Assembly (NCBI RefSeq): GCF_001680005.1
Contig: NC_033563.1
Coordinates: 310,001 to 374,000 of the forward strand
Length of the DNA stretch: 64,000 nucleotides
Source: Plasmodium coatneyi
Taxonomy: Eukaryota; Apicomplexa; Aconoidasida; Haemosporida; Plasmodiidae
Reading direction: 5' to 3'
The position numbers and the translations under genes were made by a program. The notes under the pieces are model-generated. The model worked only from the letters and a program-made list of their open reading frames with translations. It searched no databases and had not been told where the DNA came from. Of the stretch, positions 32,344 to 42,842 are shown piece after piece; the stretch's first letter is position 1, and every line of letters starts with the position of its first letter.

Positions 32344-33296
32344 CTAATCCCCCCTTTTTTTCCCCCTCAGGACAACGACTACGCCATCAACGTTGAGCTG
32401 ATTGGAGACAAGGAGGAGTCCACACGCGCCTACGACATTCTGAGGAGGGAGGGAAAGGAGAAAATAAAAAATGCCTTGAAGGATTTCCCAGCGGATCTAC
32501 TGAAGCATGACTCGAACGAATGTAATTTTTGCGCGCTCGGAGGAAGAAGTGGTGGAAGTGCCTGCACCGTGTGAATACGTACCGGGCGTATGGCCATGCT
32601 GGCTACACATTAATACACACATATATATATGAGATAATTTACTTCTTCTTCCCCCCCCATTGTGTAGCAAACAAGGAACAGAAGATCCTAGCCGAGGAAG
32701 AGGAAAAACTGCAAAAGGCAAAGCTGCAAAACGTGCAACAAAACCAACCACAAGGCGCAGCTGCAAATAGTATGAACAGTGTGAACAATGCGAACAGCGC
32801 AAACCACGTAAAGGAAAGCAAAGAGGAGGAAAAAAAAGAAGGGTCCATTTGGAACATCAACAACTACCATTGGGAAGAGAAATGCCTAACCAAGTGGGCC
32901 CAGGAGGAATTAAAAAATATGCTAGACAGCTCCACAATACAACTGAGCAATAACATTTCTTTGCAACTGTTCAGTTCTGAAGTTGACGGTGAAGCTTCTT
33001 CCAGTTTGCGAAAAAAAAAAAAAATAATAATTTACGACTTAAAAATTAATTCCGAATGGAAAGCTTTTAAAAAGAATAAAAATGGCCAAGTCGAAATGGA
33101 GGTCACGGGGCACGTCATTGTGAATGACGTCATTTCGGATTTCTCCTCTCACGACGATAGCAAGTACACATTTCAGTTCGTCTTTGACAGTGCCCGACCG
33201 GAGGGAGCGGCCATGAACGAGGTGATTAGGAAGGAGGGACCAGCGCAGATCGAGAAGATAATAGAAGCCTTTATTTCGAAGATGATGGAGAAGTAA
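31445..33296 (+). CDS. AHA1: AHA1, activator of Hsp90 ATPase, with two tandem N-type domains, 360 aa
   Basis: Five exons are 31445-31482, 31703-31820, 31979-32125, 32371-32521 and 32668-33296, with phases consistent throughout. Domain 1 (about residues 3-150) begins SVWNRNSWHWEEKNYNKW. Domain 2 (about 208-360) begins SIWNINNYHWEEKCLTKW, clearly a duplicated copy of the Aha1 N domain, which binds the Hsp90 middle segment and stimulates its ATPase. A coiled, Gln/Asn-rich linker (about 155-205) joins them. The C-terminal AHSA1 domain of human AHA1 is absent, because the protein ends (KMMEK) directly after the second domain. Intron 1 contains a 44-A run and a perfect 22-bp AT palindrome. Confidence 0.93.
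31500..31543 (+). repeat. A44 homopolymer in AHA1 intron 1
   Basis: This is an uninterrupted run of 44 A just after the first exon. It is the longest homopolymer I see in the window. Confidence 0.9.
31556..31577. repeat. Perfect 22-bp palindrome in AHA1 intron 1
   Basis: GCATG, six TA dinucleotides, then CATGC. It equals its own reverse complement and lies 12 bases past the A44 run. Confidence 0.85.
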
Positions 33297-33738
33297 TTCG
33301 CAAGGGAAGGTTATTCTTACTCAGGGGAAAACGCCCCTGCATACGTTTTTCCATACACACCTGTGCCAAATTGTTCCTTCCGCGTTGCTCTCTTATAACC
33401 CTTTTCAGTTTTTGCTTAAGGTTTCTCTAAAAAACGGGGGCAACTATGTTCCCATTTCTTTGCACACTGATACCGCTACGTACATATTGTGCACACAATT
33501 ATGCGCGCGCAGATACATTTACATATGCACACTACAACGTTGGTGTCCGTCTGGCGAAAAATTTTCACACACTCGTAACAACAGGAACGCTGCATGGTCT
33601 ACACAAAATGCGCAAATTAATTCCGCTTTTTTTTTCAATCAAGCTACGGCGAAAACGATGCTACAACGTTAGCAGTACCAGGTAGGGGCGCCCTAAAAGC
33701 GAATGCCCTTCATCCCAGGTTTTTGCATTCCCTTCGAT
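33297..33738. other. Convergent 3' region AHA1 / glutaredoxin
   Basis: No gene is seen between the two convergent stops. Two short ORFs here have no recognisable content. Presumed 3' UTRs. Confidence 0.55.
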
Positions 33739-34688
33739 TTAACTGAGAAGACCCAGTTTCTTCAGGCGCTCCTGGAGCTTTCCCTCTTCGTTCTCCTTCA
33801 CCTGTACGGTTAAAAGGGGTGTGCATTTGTTAGCAGCTAGCCATTTTGTTCAGTTGTTCATATGATCATATATATTTTTTTTTTTTTTGCACACTTGTTC
33901 ATATTTTTTATGCACTGTTTTACAACTGTTCATATTTTTTTGCACTTTTTTTACAGCTGTTCATACATTTTTTTGCTTTTCAATTTGGCTACACCGTGCG
34001 GTGCTTTTGTCATCCCCGCTCTCTGTCTTACCAAGTCGTCACACCCGCCGACAATCTCCTTATTGATGAATATCCGCGGCACGGAGCTCTTTCCTAAAAG
34101 GGAGGAAAATTATAACGCGTCAAATGAAGCGCTAAGTCACGCGCTAGTTTTGCCAAGTGGAAGTGGTTCACCCCCTGGTGGGTAATATGCTCCTGCGTAA
34201 AGTGTTCCTTGCCTACCTGTCAGGTCTTTCAAGTAGGCTTGGATGTCCGCCATGTTGGGGTTCTTCTCGATTGTTTCTACATGCTACACGAGGGGAGGGG
34301 AAAGTTAAAATTGTCTCACTTTTGAATTCCAACGTGCACACCGTACTGATGCGTCCACGTGCGTGAGTGGTGTTGCTTCACTTGGAAAATTGCTTACCAT
34401 ATTGCCCACGTTATATCCTTTCAAAATGGAGATGGCCTTAATGCAGTACGGGCATTCCCTATGGGTGGAAAAAAAGAAAAGGGCAACGAAACGGTTAGAT
34501 ATGTGAAGAAATGACCGATGCAACCTTCGAAATTTCTCCCTCTTATTTATTATATTTTTTTTTTTTCATTTTAAAAAACATATGAGGAAGATCTCTTCCC
34601 ATGCTTACGTTTTCGCAAACACGGCAATGACATTTTCGTCTATAATTTTCTGCACAAATTTTTTGACTCCTTCGTTGTTGCACGCCAT
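33739..34688 (-). CDS. GRX1: Glutaredoxin 1, dithiol type (CPYC), 110 aa
   Basis: Five small exons on the minus strand are 34609-34688, 34398-34458, 34217-34283, 34032-34093 and 33739-33801. They join to a complete 110-residue thioredoxin-fold glutaredoxin. The active site is TECPYCIKA (Cys-Pro-Tyr-Cys, about residues 29-32), the cis-proline is in SSVPRIFINKEIVGG, and the GGCDD glutathione-binding turn follows. The protein uses glutathione to reduce protein disulfides and mixed disulfides in the cytosol. No targeting leader is seen. The fourth intron carries a 31-bp tandem repeat. Confidence 0.97.
33889..33981. repeat. 31-bp tandem repeat with GTTCATA core, in glutaredoxin intron 4
   Basis: GTTCATA occurs at 33897, 33928 and 33959, exactly 31 bp apart, each followed by a T run and GCAC or GC. 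A fourth, more diverged GTTCATA lies at 33856. Confidence 0.8.
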
Positions 34689-35173
34689 TTTTTCGAGAGG
34701 GGTGTGTGCTCGTATATGCTTGCACGCTTGTGCTGTTACGCTGAGAATATTTCAAAGTATATACGCTCCAGTATGCCTGCGCTATTACGTCGCGATTCGC
34801 TGAAATGTGGGCGGATAAGCTATGCAAGAAATTCGCTGCTACAACTGCTGAAGTTTAACCAACGTGTAGAGGAACAGAGCAATTTGTATGTTCTCAAAAA
34901 AAGGGAGATGGTATCATGCGTTATTTTTCAGGTTTTATGCTAACGAAATGAACTATAATGATGATACGTGTTCAGCATATTTTTTGCATGGTTCAGTGGG
35001 TTATTCCTCAGGTTTTACGTAAGGGGAAAAGGATTGTAATTGAATATCAAAGATCAATGTTCCATAGTGAAAATTGCGTAAACCTGACGTGCAGTAAAAT
35101 CCTACATTGCTTCACTTATTAGCTCATCAGTAAAAAAAAAAAAAAAATATAATATTGGGGTGCATATATATAA

Positions 35174-35204
<31 letters not shown>

Positions 35205-35976
35205 TCCATTCAATGTTTGATCCATTTAGGGAAATAAAAAATTTCCAAGTGGAACAACCGGAAGAAAATTACCTGGTACTCACTTCTATTTTGCGTTTGT
35301 TTCCCCTGATGTTTTGCCAATTTGCCGTTTTACTGTTTACCGTTTGTTCCCATTTGTGCGCCCCTTATTTGGCTCCTTTTTTCGTACTCCGTTTGTATCT
35401 TTTTTTTTTTTTCCTCCGTTTCCCCATTTGCTCAACAATGTACATACAGCAGGGCTTCCCAAGATTTGTAAAAAATTCTTTTTTTTAATTATCCCTGATA
35501 AAAACGCAAACGAGTATGCTGCACCATCCGTAGTTACACCTCTGCTTATGCGATTTGACAAAAGAGCAGTTCATTTTTTTTTTTTTTTTTTTTTTCTTCC
35601 CCCCAGTGAAGCATTAGCGAAATAGTACCCTAGCGGACAAATCCCTTCCTCTGCCCGATCCAGGAAGGAGTGCATACCTCCATGCGGTACGCAGTCTGTG
35701 TGTCTAATTGGTCCCAGCGGGGTGTTTATTTTGCGCGCTACTTAGTGAGTCACACTGCCGCAGGAAGAGTTTGTAAAGAAGTTGTCCCCTTTTTGTAACA
35801 GCCTGAGGGTATATCCCCTGTCCATTGTTCATTCCGTGCTAGGCGGGTAGGCAAATCGAAGGTGGCTTCGCAAGAAAGCACGCAAAGCATTGCAGTATGT
35901 CACGGTCATCCAGTGCGTAACCGCTAAGCAGCTAAACCGCTAATCAGTGTAAGTTCTGTGTTTGCCCCCCGAAAGG
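34689..35976. other. Divergent intergenic region, glutaredoxin / glycerol-3-phosphate dehydrogenase
   Basis: No gene is supported. It includes a T27 run near 35179-35205 and shorter T runs. It probably holds two divergent promoters. Confidence 0.55.
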
Positions 35977-37881
35977 ATGCTGAGGAAGGCCATCGCCGCG
36001 TCAGGCGGGTTGGGAATTATCGGTGCGGGGGGGGTGTACCTGCTGAAGGAGAATTTTCACAAGAATATGATTGACGGTGATGTGGCGTATAAGTACAGCC
36101 CGGTGAAGAGTCGCAATGAAATGATTAGCCGTTTGAAAAAGAACCAATATGACGTACTAATAATAGGGGGAGGTGCCACTGGGGCAGGACTAGCCCTAGA
36201 TTGCGCCACAAGGGGAATCAAATGTGCCCTAATAGATAAAGGTGACTTTTCCAGTGGCACGTCCTCAAAGTCAACGAAGCTTCTACATGGAGGTATACGT
36301 TACCTAGAAAATGCAGTAAAAAATTTTGACCTCACGGAGTTATATTTCGTATGGGAGGCATTAGGAGAAAGAGCTCATGCGATGAAGATTGCTCCATTCA
36401 TGTCTAGGTCAGTACCAATTATTATGCCAATTTATAAATATTGGCAAGTGCCTTACTTTGCATACAATATAAAGGTGTACGATCTGTTGGCCGATTTGGT
36501 GTGTTACTTCGATAAGGGGGTTCCTAACTCAAGTTATATACGACACTCCAACACGGTCGATAGTTACCCCCTCCTGAAGAAGGAACAACTGAAAGGATCA
36601 CTAGTGTATTACGATGGGCAGCATAATGATAGCCGCATGAATCTGAACCTTATTCTCACCAGTACGATGGAAAATTATGTGCCCGGGCAAGTGGGATCCA
36701 CTGTCTGCAACTATATGGAAGTGGTGGGTTTCATAAAGGATGACGATGGGAAGAAGATAACTGGCGTGAGAGCAGTGGACAGAATTAGCAACGAAGAAAT
36801 AGAAATATTTGCCAACGTTATTGTGAACGCTACAGGACCTCATGGAGATGTGGTCAGAAAGCTCGCAGATGAAACAGCCACTCCAGTTATACAGACGTCA
36901 TCAGGTTGTCACTTCATCCTCCCGAAGTGGTACTCCTCGAAAAATAATGGAATGATCATACCGAAGACTAGCGATGGAAGAGTCCTCTTCCTGTTACCAT
37001 GGGAAAATGCCACCATCGTTGGGACGACGGATGAACAGAGACAACTTGAGGAGAACCCACAGATTCCGAAAAAAGACACCGACTTTTTGGCTAGCGAATT
37101 GTCTAAATATATTAACGTAGATGCGGAAGAAATTAAGAATGACATCAAAGCGGCTTGGTGTGGGTTCAGACCCTTAGTTATGGATACCAAGGGGAGGAAA
37201 AAAAAAAGCGCCAATAAGGACACCCTAAAAGGTCAATCTGCAACGAACAATGAAACTGTAACCACGCACAAGATATCGAGAAGCCATGAAATTATAGAAG
37301 ACGATAATGGGCTTATTAGCATTTTAGGAGGGAAGTGGACCATATATAGGAAGATGGCCCAGGATACCCTCGACTACATAGCGAACAAGCACTCTGATAA
37401 GGTTAAAACAAAGTACAACTGTAGGACCAAATTTCTGATGCTTCTTGGTAGTCACGACGAGCAAGGAAAACACAACTTAGACGACCTAACCTATGGTAGT
37501 AGTAAATTGAGTAAAAAGCTAGTCCAAAAATACAGCCAAATAGATTATGACGTTGCTAATCATCTGGTGTCCGATTATGGATACCTAGCAGAGAAGGTCT
37601 GTGAACTAGCCACCGAATTGAATTTGTTTAACAAAATAGATGCGTCCAAACCGTACATCGAAGCGGAAGTGGTCTATGCCAGTAGGTATGAATTCGCCTC
37701 CACCATTTCGGACATTATTGGCAGACGGTTCCGACTGGGGTTTGTGGATTCCGCGGTGTCTGGTAAGGTCATCTCCAAAATTGGCGAACTTATGAAGGAC
37801 GAGTTGAAATGGAACCGCGAACAAATGAACAAAAACATCCAGGACGCCCAGCTCTACGTCCGATCGCTCTCCCTGGAGTGA
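35977..37881 (+). CDS. FAD-dependent glycerol-3-phosphate dehydrogenase, mitochondrial, 634 aa
   Basis: The enzyme oxidises glycerol-3-phosphate to dihydroxyacetone phosphate and passes electrons through FAD to ubiquinone at the outer face of the inner mitochondrial membrane. The N-terminus has a hydrophobic leader (about residues 6-24). The FAD dinucleotide motif DVLIIGGGATGAG is at about 59-71, followed by the family signature FSSGTSSKSTKLLHGGIRYLE split over about 94-114. The DAO fold continues through SGCHFILPKWY and PWENATIVGTTDE, and the C-terminal domain contains SILGGKWTIYR. EF-hands, present in the human enzyme, are absent. I chose the ATG at 35977. The in-frame TTG at 35962 is not a start. 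Single exon. Confidence 0.97.
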   Translation: MLRKAIAASGGLGIIGAGGVYLLKENFHKNMIDGDVAYKYSPVKSRNEMISRLKKNQYDVLIIGGGATGAGLALDCATRGIKCALIDKGDFSSGTSSKSTKLLHGGIRYLENAVKNFDLTELYFVWEALGERAHAMKIAPFMSRSVPIIMPIYKYWQVPYFAYNIKVYDLLADLVCYFDKGVPNSSYIRHSNTVDSYPLLKKEQLKGSLVYYDGQHNDSRMNLNLILTSTMENYVPGQVGSTVCNYMEVVGFIKDDDGKKITGVRAVDRISNEEIEIFANVIVNATGPHGDVVRKLADETATPVIQTSSGCHFILPKWYSSKNNGMIIPKTSDGRVLFLLPWENATIVGTTDEQRQLEENPQIPKKDTDFLASELSKYINVDAEEIKNDIKAAWCGFRPLVMDTKGRKKKSANKDTLKGQSATNNETVTTHKISRSHEIIEDDNGLISILGGKWTIYRKMAQDTLDYIANKHSDKVKTKYNCRTKFLMLLGSHDEQGKHNLDDLTYGSSKLSKKLVQKYSQIDYDVANHLVSDYGYLAEKVCELATELNLFNKIDASKPYIEAEVVYASRYEFASTISDIIGRRFRLGFVDSAVSGKVISKIGELMKDELKWNREQMNKNIQDAQLYVRSLSLE

Positions 37882-38326
37882 TCCCCGCCAATCGCAACAA
37901 CAATCACAACACCAATCGTTGTAACAACGCAGCAACGAAGTGGCCCTTTTTGTTCACTACGGTACGGACACTTTGGAGAGCGTGCCTCCCCAAACACGTC
38001 CATACATAATACAACTCCCCGCCTGTACAGATATGCTAATTTGTTCCCAAGTATACACTCAGCTTAACCTACATTTTTAAAAAACCTAACGACATTTTAT
38101 GCCCCACTGGGGTGATAAAAAAGTTAAAAAAAAAAGGGAAAAAACCTTTCTTTTGAAACGCCGCCTCCTCATGGTGCAAAGTGCCCACCGGGGAAGAAAA
38201 AAAAAAAATGAATCGGTTTAAAACCAAATGTTCATTAAATCGGCGTTTGTGCGTGGCCATTGCGGACACCAGGCCTGCTTCGCCGGCAAAAAATGTTAAA
38301 TAGGTGGATGTATGTGCCTGGCCTGC
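37882..38326. other. Convergent 3' region
   Basis: No gene is seen. Short A runs occur at about 38132 and 38199. Presumed 3' UTRs of the two convergent neighbours. Confidence 0.5.
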
Positions 38327-39223
38327 TTAGACTAGGTCACCTCTCGGCTTGACCCAGTTGATCTTATGCTCGGGGGCCTCCAAATAGAACAGCTTCATGT
38401 CCAACCGGTACTGCCTCAGTGCGTCCAGCCACAAGTACGCAAAGTATAGACCCACCGTCATATAAAGGATGAACTCACGCAAGCACATTGTAACGTTATA
38501 CTCTGCTAGCATTTTCTGTCTGTAAGTATACCAAGCAGACTCCCACTTCATTTCTTCCTCCTTTGCCATTTCTTCTGCAGTTCTATACGGTAAGGGAATC
38601 TTGCTCCTAAAAATTTTCAACGGTTTGGCAAATTTATAAAACATTTCCTGATAATCATCATAGGTGAATTCCCCCCGGATCAACTTATGCATGTATGGCT
38701 TCAACTCTTCTGTGTCATCTCCTAATTTTTTCAGAAAGGTATAAAACTGGGGGGGCACATAGTAGGTGTGCTTAATCTGTGTGGAGACCTCTGGAGGGAT
38801 ACTGGCAGGAACTCCAAATTCGTCTCTCGGGATAACCTCGTATTCGTTTTCCCAGAATGGTTGCCAGCTGGGTCGATCGTAAGTTACGATGAACATCATG
38901 GGGTATCCATAACCTCCTAACTTTCTGTTTAGGTGTTCTCCTTCGAAGAAGCTCTCCTCGCTGTTCTGCTTTCCCAAGCGGGTACCACTGCAGCTGGTTA
39001 TGCCTCTGTGGTGGGGTGCACACACATTGCTAGTTTTTAGGCCCGTCCAGCTGGGAATCCCTCCAATATAACTCCTCCCCACCTGGGGGTACACCTGGCT
39101 GCTATACTTTTGCGTCCACACGTTCCATAAGTTCTTCCGATCAAAGGGGCCTTCCCCTTTAAACGCCCTAACCGATTTGGCCAAGTGATTCCTAATGAGG
39201 TGACCTGCACAGGTGTACACCAT
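38327..39223 (-). CDS. Conserved Plasmodium protein, probable mitochondrial membrane protein, 298 aa
   Basis: A single exon from the ATG at 39223; the in-frame GTG at 39235 is not a start. The N-terminus is basic without acidic residues (MVYTCAGHLIRNHLAKSVRA), as in mitochondrial leaders. The middle contains a compact aromatic-rich region (YDRPSWQPFWENEYEVIPRD). Near the C-terminus is one likely membrane helix (about residues 250-268, FILYMTVGLYFAYLWL), then a short tail ending KPRGDLV. I do not recognise a named family. The architecture (leader, soluble body, one helix near the C-terminus) is typical of respiratory-chain or ATP-synthase accessory subunits, but which complex is unknown. Confidence 0.82.
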   Translation of the reverse strand: MVYTCAGHLIRNHLAKSVRAFKGEGPFDRKNLWNVWTQKYSSQVYPQVGRSYIGGIPSWTGLKTSNVCAPHHRGITSCSGTRLGKQNSEESFFEGEHLNRKLGGYGYPMMFIVTYDRPSWQPFWENEYEVIPRDEFGVPASIPPEVSTQIKHTYYVPPQFYTFLKKLGDDTEELKPYMHKLIRGEFTYDDYQEMFYKFAKPLKIFRSKIPLPYRTAEEMAKEEEMKWESAWYTYRQKMLAEYNVTMCLREFILYMTVGLYFAYLWLDALRQYRLDMKLFYLEAPEHKINWVKPRGDLV

Positions 39224-40021
39224 TTTGTTCTCCACCGTCAGGATGTGAATACAACTCGTTGTTACTTTTTTTCAGGTGAGATACTCTACGGTTATTTTGC
39301 TTCCCCGGAGAAGTGACATGTGTTGCGTCCTCTTGGGTATCTTCACCTCATCAGCGAAGTGTTTTCTTCCTCCTTCTTTTTTTTGGGGGGGACACTCTCC
39401 TGGGAGGCAAGCAAACCATATGATGGAAACTTCCTTCCGCTCCGCTTCGTCGCCGCTACGTCAGCAGATCGGCTGGCCAGTCAGGGTGACGGAATGAATT
39501 CAACGCGGCGGCGATTTTCCTCTGCGCGTTCCACGTCCAACCTTTTATCATACCTCGTAAAATGTCCTTCGCAGAGAATTAAATCGGAGGGATTTTTTTT
39601 TTTTTTTTTTTTTTTTTAAATGCATACGCAATGCACACATTGGTGGTCACCCAATGGGAACAAAAAATTGTTCAAGCGGGGCGATCCTGGGAAGCGTGCG
39701 TGGAGTTACCTGCCGAAATTTTCTTCACCCAATTATCCTCACCAAGTGCAACGCAAAACGCACAATTTTTGCGCGACCCTCCCCGCAAGTGAAGATGTTT
39801 ACATAAAACAGCCAAAGGGCTCTAAGCAGCTGTGACGAAGCAAAGCAACTCCCCCTCGAGTATGCGCTCTGCCAACACACGCCAAACGGAAGGGAACCAA
39901 TGATTATAGTTTACCAGCTGGAAGATACAAACGGATAAGGTTTACACAGCGGAAGAGGTTATTTTTTCCCTGTTTTGGGGCTCTTTTTTTTCTTTCATAT
40001 TATTTTCCCCTGCGCGCCAAA
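39224..40021. other. Divergent promoter region
   Basis: No gene is seen between the 298-aa gene (minus) and the small ORF starting at 40022 (plus). It includes a T24 run near 39594-39617. Confidence 0.5.
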
Positions 40022-40279
40022 ATGACGTCAGCCCCAGGATTGGCCTTCGCCAACCTCACGTTGATGCTGGACCTGCCACAGCTACCAGCCATCTTCTTCG
40101 TGAACGTACGGAACAACTTCCAAGTGCTCATGAACGAGATCAAGCTCAACACAGTGGAGAGTGAAGAAATATTTTACCCCCATAACAGAATAAATTTACA
40201 AAATGCACAAGTCAACAAAATGGGCCGAACGAGGAAATACAGCAACAACAGGAACTGGCTCTTCGGTACGCCCTTCTAG
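40022..40279 (+). CDS. Small hypothetical protein, 85 aa
   Basis: The ATG sits in a good AAAATGA context after a pyrimidine-rich leader. The frame has balanced, non-repetitive composition (MTSAPGLAFANLTLMLDLP...) and ends NWLFGTPF. The N-terminal 30 residues are hydrophobic and the rest is basic and Asn-rich. A GT after LQNAQ could be a donor if more exons follow. I cannot assign a family. It is called because the composition looks more like coding than the surrounding ORFs. Confidence 0.5.
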   Translation: MTSAPGLAFANLTLMLDLPQLPAIFFVNVRNNFQVLMNEIKLNTVESEEIFYPHNRINLQNAQVNKMGRTRKYSNNRNWLFGTPF

Positions 40280-41818
40280 GGGGGGCTTCCAAGTAATAGT
40301 AGCACTTCCACTTAATGAATCGGCCGCAATGCTTTTGATGAGCCAAACAGCTGGGTAGACGATATCCGAGCGGCCACGTGCACAATGGGGCTAACCAACC
40401 ATCCGAATCAGAAGTTTGCACATACCCATTTCATCACGCAGGGACTGTCCAAGGCCTCCCCCCCTTTTTTTTTTTTTTTTTTTTTTTATGAACGGTCAGG
40501 CAAATTAGCATGAAAAATAGCTATTTTTATCCCTTTTTTACCTGACCGTTCATAAAAAAAAAAGCAACATATGTATAATAGCACATTTTTTTTTTGTGTG
40601 TGTGTGCCTTGGGTGCCACGCAAAAATGTGTCGTCTGACAAGTGTTCATTCGGTCGAGTCGCAGTAGTAACTCCGTTCCATTCGTTCTGTTCATTTTTAT
40701 TTTTCCTACCATGCAAACTCCCCTCTATATGTGTGTCCGTTTTCCAACCCCTGGGCCCATGTATGCAACATGCTCCATTTAGACATGGGCGGGTTCACCC
40801 TTCTACTTACCCGTGCGCATACCAGAGAACGAACTAACCACGAAAGTGGAGAAAAATGAAAAAAAAAGAAATGATTTTTGGAGCAGCGGGCGAACCAGGT
40901 CGAGAAGAATGGTTGCCCAACCCGACGGTGTATACCCATGTGGGTAATCCACTTGTTGATAACGTAACCACTCATCATGTGCCAAAGCGCGCCTACCTGT
41001 GTGGACAAACAACAAAGTAGGAAAAAGCGCAGTTGCTCCTTTTCCCTGATTGCACTTCAGAACACACCCAAAAAACCGTTGTTTACTAACAATCGTATGT
41101 TTTTCGACACGTGGCTGCTAACGAAGCACAGTAAAAGTAACAGAGCGTTGGGAATAAAAATCAGGTGGGGGAAAAAAAATGGAATCTGTTACCAAAAAGT
41201 ATACAACCCGCTTGGTAAACATCTTTTTGTCACACCCTCAATGCAATTAAGCTTCCCCCATTTGGGGAGCAATTGGATGGACGCAAAAAAAAAAAATAAA
41301 TAAATGGGATTTTCAGTTTTACTTTTTTTTTTTTTTTTTTCACTAAACGGATAGCCAAATTTTCTCATAAATTGCAAAACTTGCAAAGGCTACTTGCGGA
41401 AATGCCCAGCGAATATATACGCTTCACCGCAGCTGGTTCCTTCTAATTTATTTTCCCTGATCTGAAGGTATCCTGTTGGCACCCTTTTTCGCGTGACATT
41501 CATTCGGCAGTGGCCTCTCAAGGGGGACATACGCATTTTGAGAAATTCCCCCAATGGAGGGAAAAAAAAATCCAAGCCAATCCAACGAAATATAACGAGC
41601 AGAAGAGTCCCATTTAGCGAGCGCATTTGTGTGAAGTACATAAATGCAGCGGTAGCTCCACGAATGGGAGAATTATCATTACCGAGGGGAAGCGCTTCCC
41701 AAAGGAACAAACATAAAAGAAGTATACCCAATTAGCAGTGTTTGCGAAGGGCATAAGGCTTCACCACCCGCGGGTGTACAACTCCTGAACAATTTTTACC
41801 AGACGGAGGAAGAGAAAA
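40280..41818. other. Intergenic, contains palindromic element
   Basis: No gene is supported. It holds a T run at 40464-40487 joined to the palindromic element at 40487-40554, a TG repeat near 40596-40604 and a T18 near 41323-41340. The 3' end holds the EMC5 promoter. Confidence 0.55.
40487..40554. repeat. Palindromic dispersed element, copy A (68 bp)
   Basis: It starts TATGAACGGTCAGG and ends CCTGACCGTTCATA, which are exact reverse complements, with the self-complementary AAAAATAGCTATTTTT inside. A T run precedes it and an A run follows, so the hairpin can extend. Its reverse complement matches copy B at 48825-48898 over about 45 consecutive bases. Confidence 0.9.
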
Positions 41819-42554
41819 ATGATTGGGGGACTCTCCGTTTCGATCACGCTGATAGGCTTAGCGTCCCTTGTGAAGAGTGGGCATTCCGTGTACCTTCGTA
41901 AGTCTTTCACAACAGCGGCAACCTATGCATGTAACACTCCCACTCAGAACCGCCCTCACTTTTTAACCTCGCTCATTTAAGCCACTTACGCTTTTCCTCC
42001 CGTCTTTCCGCAGTCCTTAGCGCCTTCAAATTGGAAAACGACAGTATCGATCACTTCACCATTCCATACACGGTGAGTTGTCAAGGGGGACACAGCCACC
42101 CCTTTGCGGTGGCTCCCTCCGTGGGTGCAACGAGAATGGAAACGTCTGCCTATATAACTACGCATGTATGTATACACGCCCTTCCATTTCTTAAATGTTA
42201 TTCCCCCCCATCACCGTTGCAGCTTGTCGCACAAATCGTGCTTTGTGCCCTGGTGACCATTTACGGAGGAAGCAGACTCTTCCTTAACTTCAAGCACATC
42301 AAGGAGAGCGAGCCCACCAGCTTCGGCAATTAGTAAGCCTCGCCGGAGTGACATTTCCGCGTTCATCTTTCGTTTGCCCTTCATCCGGTGCTAACCACCG
42401 CTAACAACGCCAACAACTTTAACGGTGATCACCCCTATTTTTCCCCTGCAGCGATTGGGACAAGAACCACGCACGGAAGAGCTACCGCCCCTGCTTCAAC
42501 AGAAAGTTCTTCATCAAAAGTTACGCGAAGGATTTCCTTCTCAAGTCCATTTGA
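41819..42554 (+). CDS. EMC5: ER membrane protein complex subunit 5 (EMC5/MMGT family), 116 aa
   Basis: Four exons are 41819-41897, 42014-42072, 42223-42332 and 42452-42554, with all phases consistent. The protein starts MIGGLSVSITLIGLASLVKSG, a first membrane helix. After a short loop (KLENDSIDHFTIPYTLV) comes a second helix (AQIVLCALVTIYGGSRLF). The C-terminal cytosolic tail (DWDKNHARKSYRPCFNRKFF) matches the NHPSFYVFNHRG region of human EMC5. EMC5 belongs to the ER complex that inserts tail-anchored and multipass membrane proteins. Without the last splice the frame would stop in exon 3 right after FGN, so the terminal exon matters. Confidence 0.9.
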
Positions 42555-42743
42555 GGGGGGCGCCGACAAGGTACATGGCGCCCCGGCTGGATAGCCATGC
42601 GCATATGTATGTACATACGTATGCACGTGTGCATGTATTTTTGTATGTATGTATGTATGTTTTTTTTTTTTTTTTTTTTTTTTTTATCCGCACAACTTGA
42701 CCAATATGGCTAGCTAACTACGGTGTATGCACACATAAAAGTG

Positions 42744-42774
<31 letters not shown>

Positions 42775-42842
42775 AACCTGGCAGAACGAAGTGAGGACAA
42801 ACATGCACTTGTACACATACGCGTACGTAAGTGTTGGAATGG
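42555..42842. other. Convergent 3' region EMC5 / CCT2
   Basis: A T25 run (about 42661-42685) and an A28 run (about 42743-42770) flank a 57-base segment containing GGCTAGCTAA. This is the same T-run / TAGCTA / A-run arrangement as the palindromic elements. Confidence 0.6.

Noticed and set aside
34689..35976. Search for a centromere or telomeric repeat in AT-rich stretches
   Set aside because: Homopolymers are short and mixed with GC-containing sequence. There is no kilobase-scale near-pure AT core and no TTTAGGG-type array.
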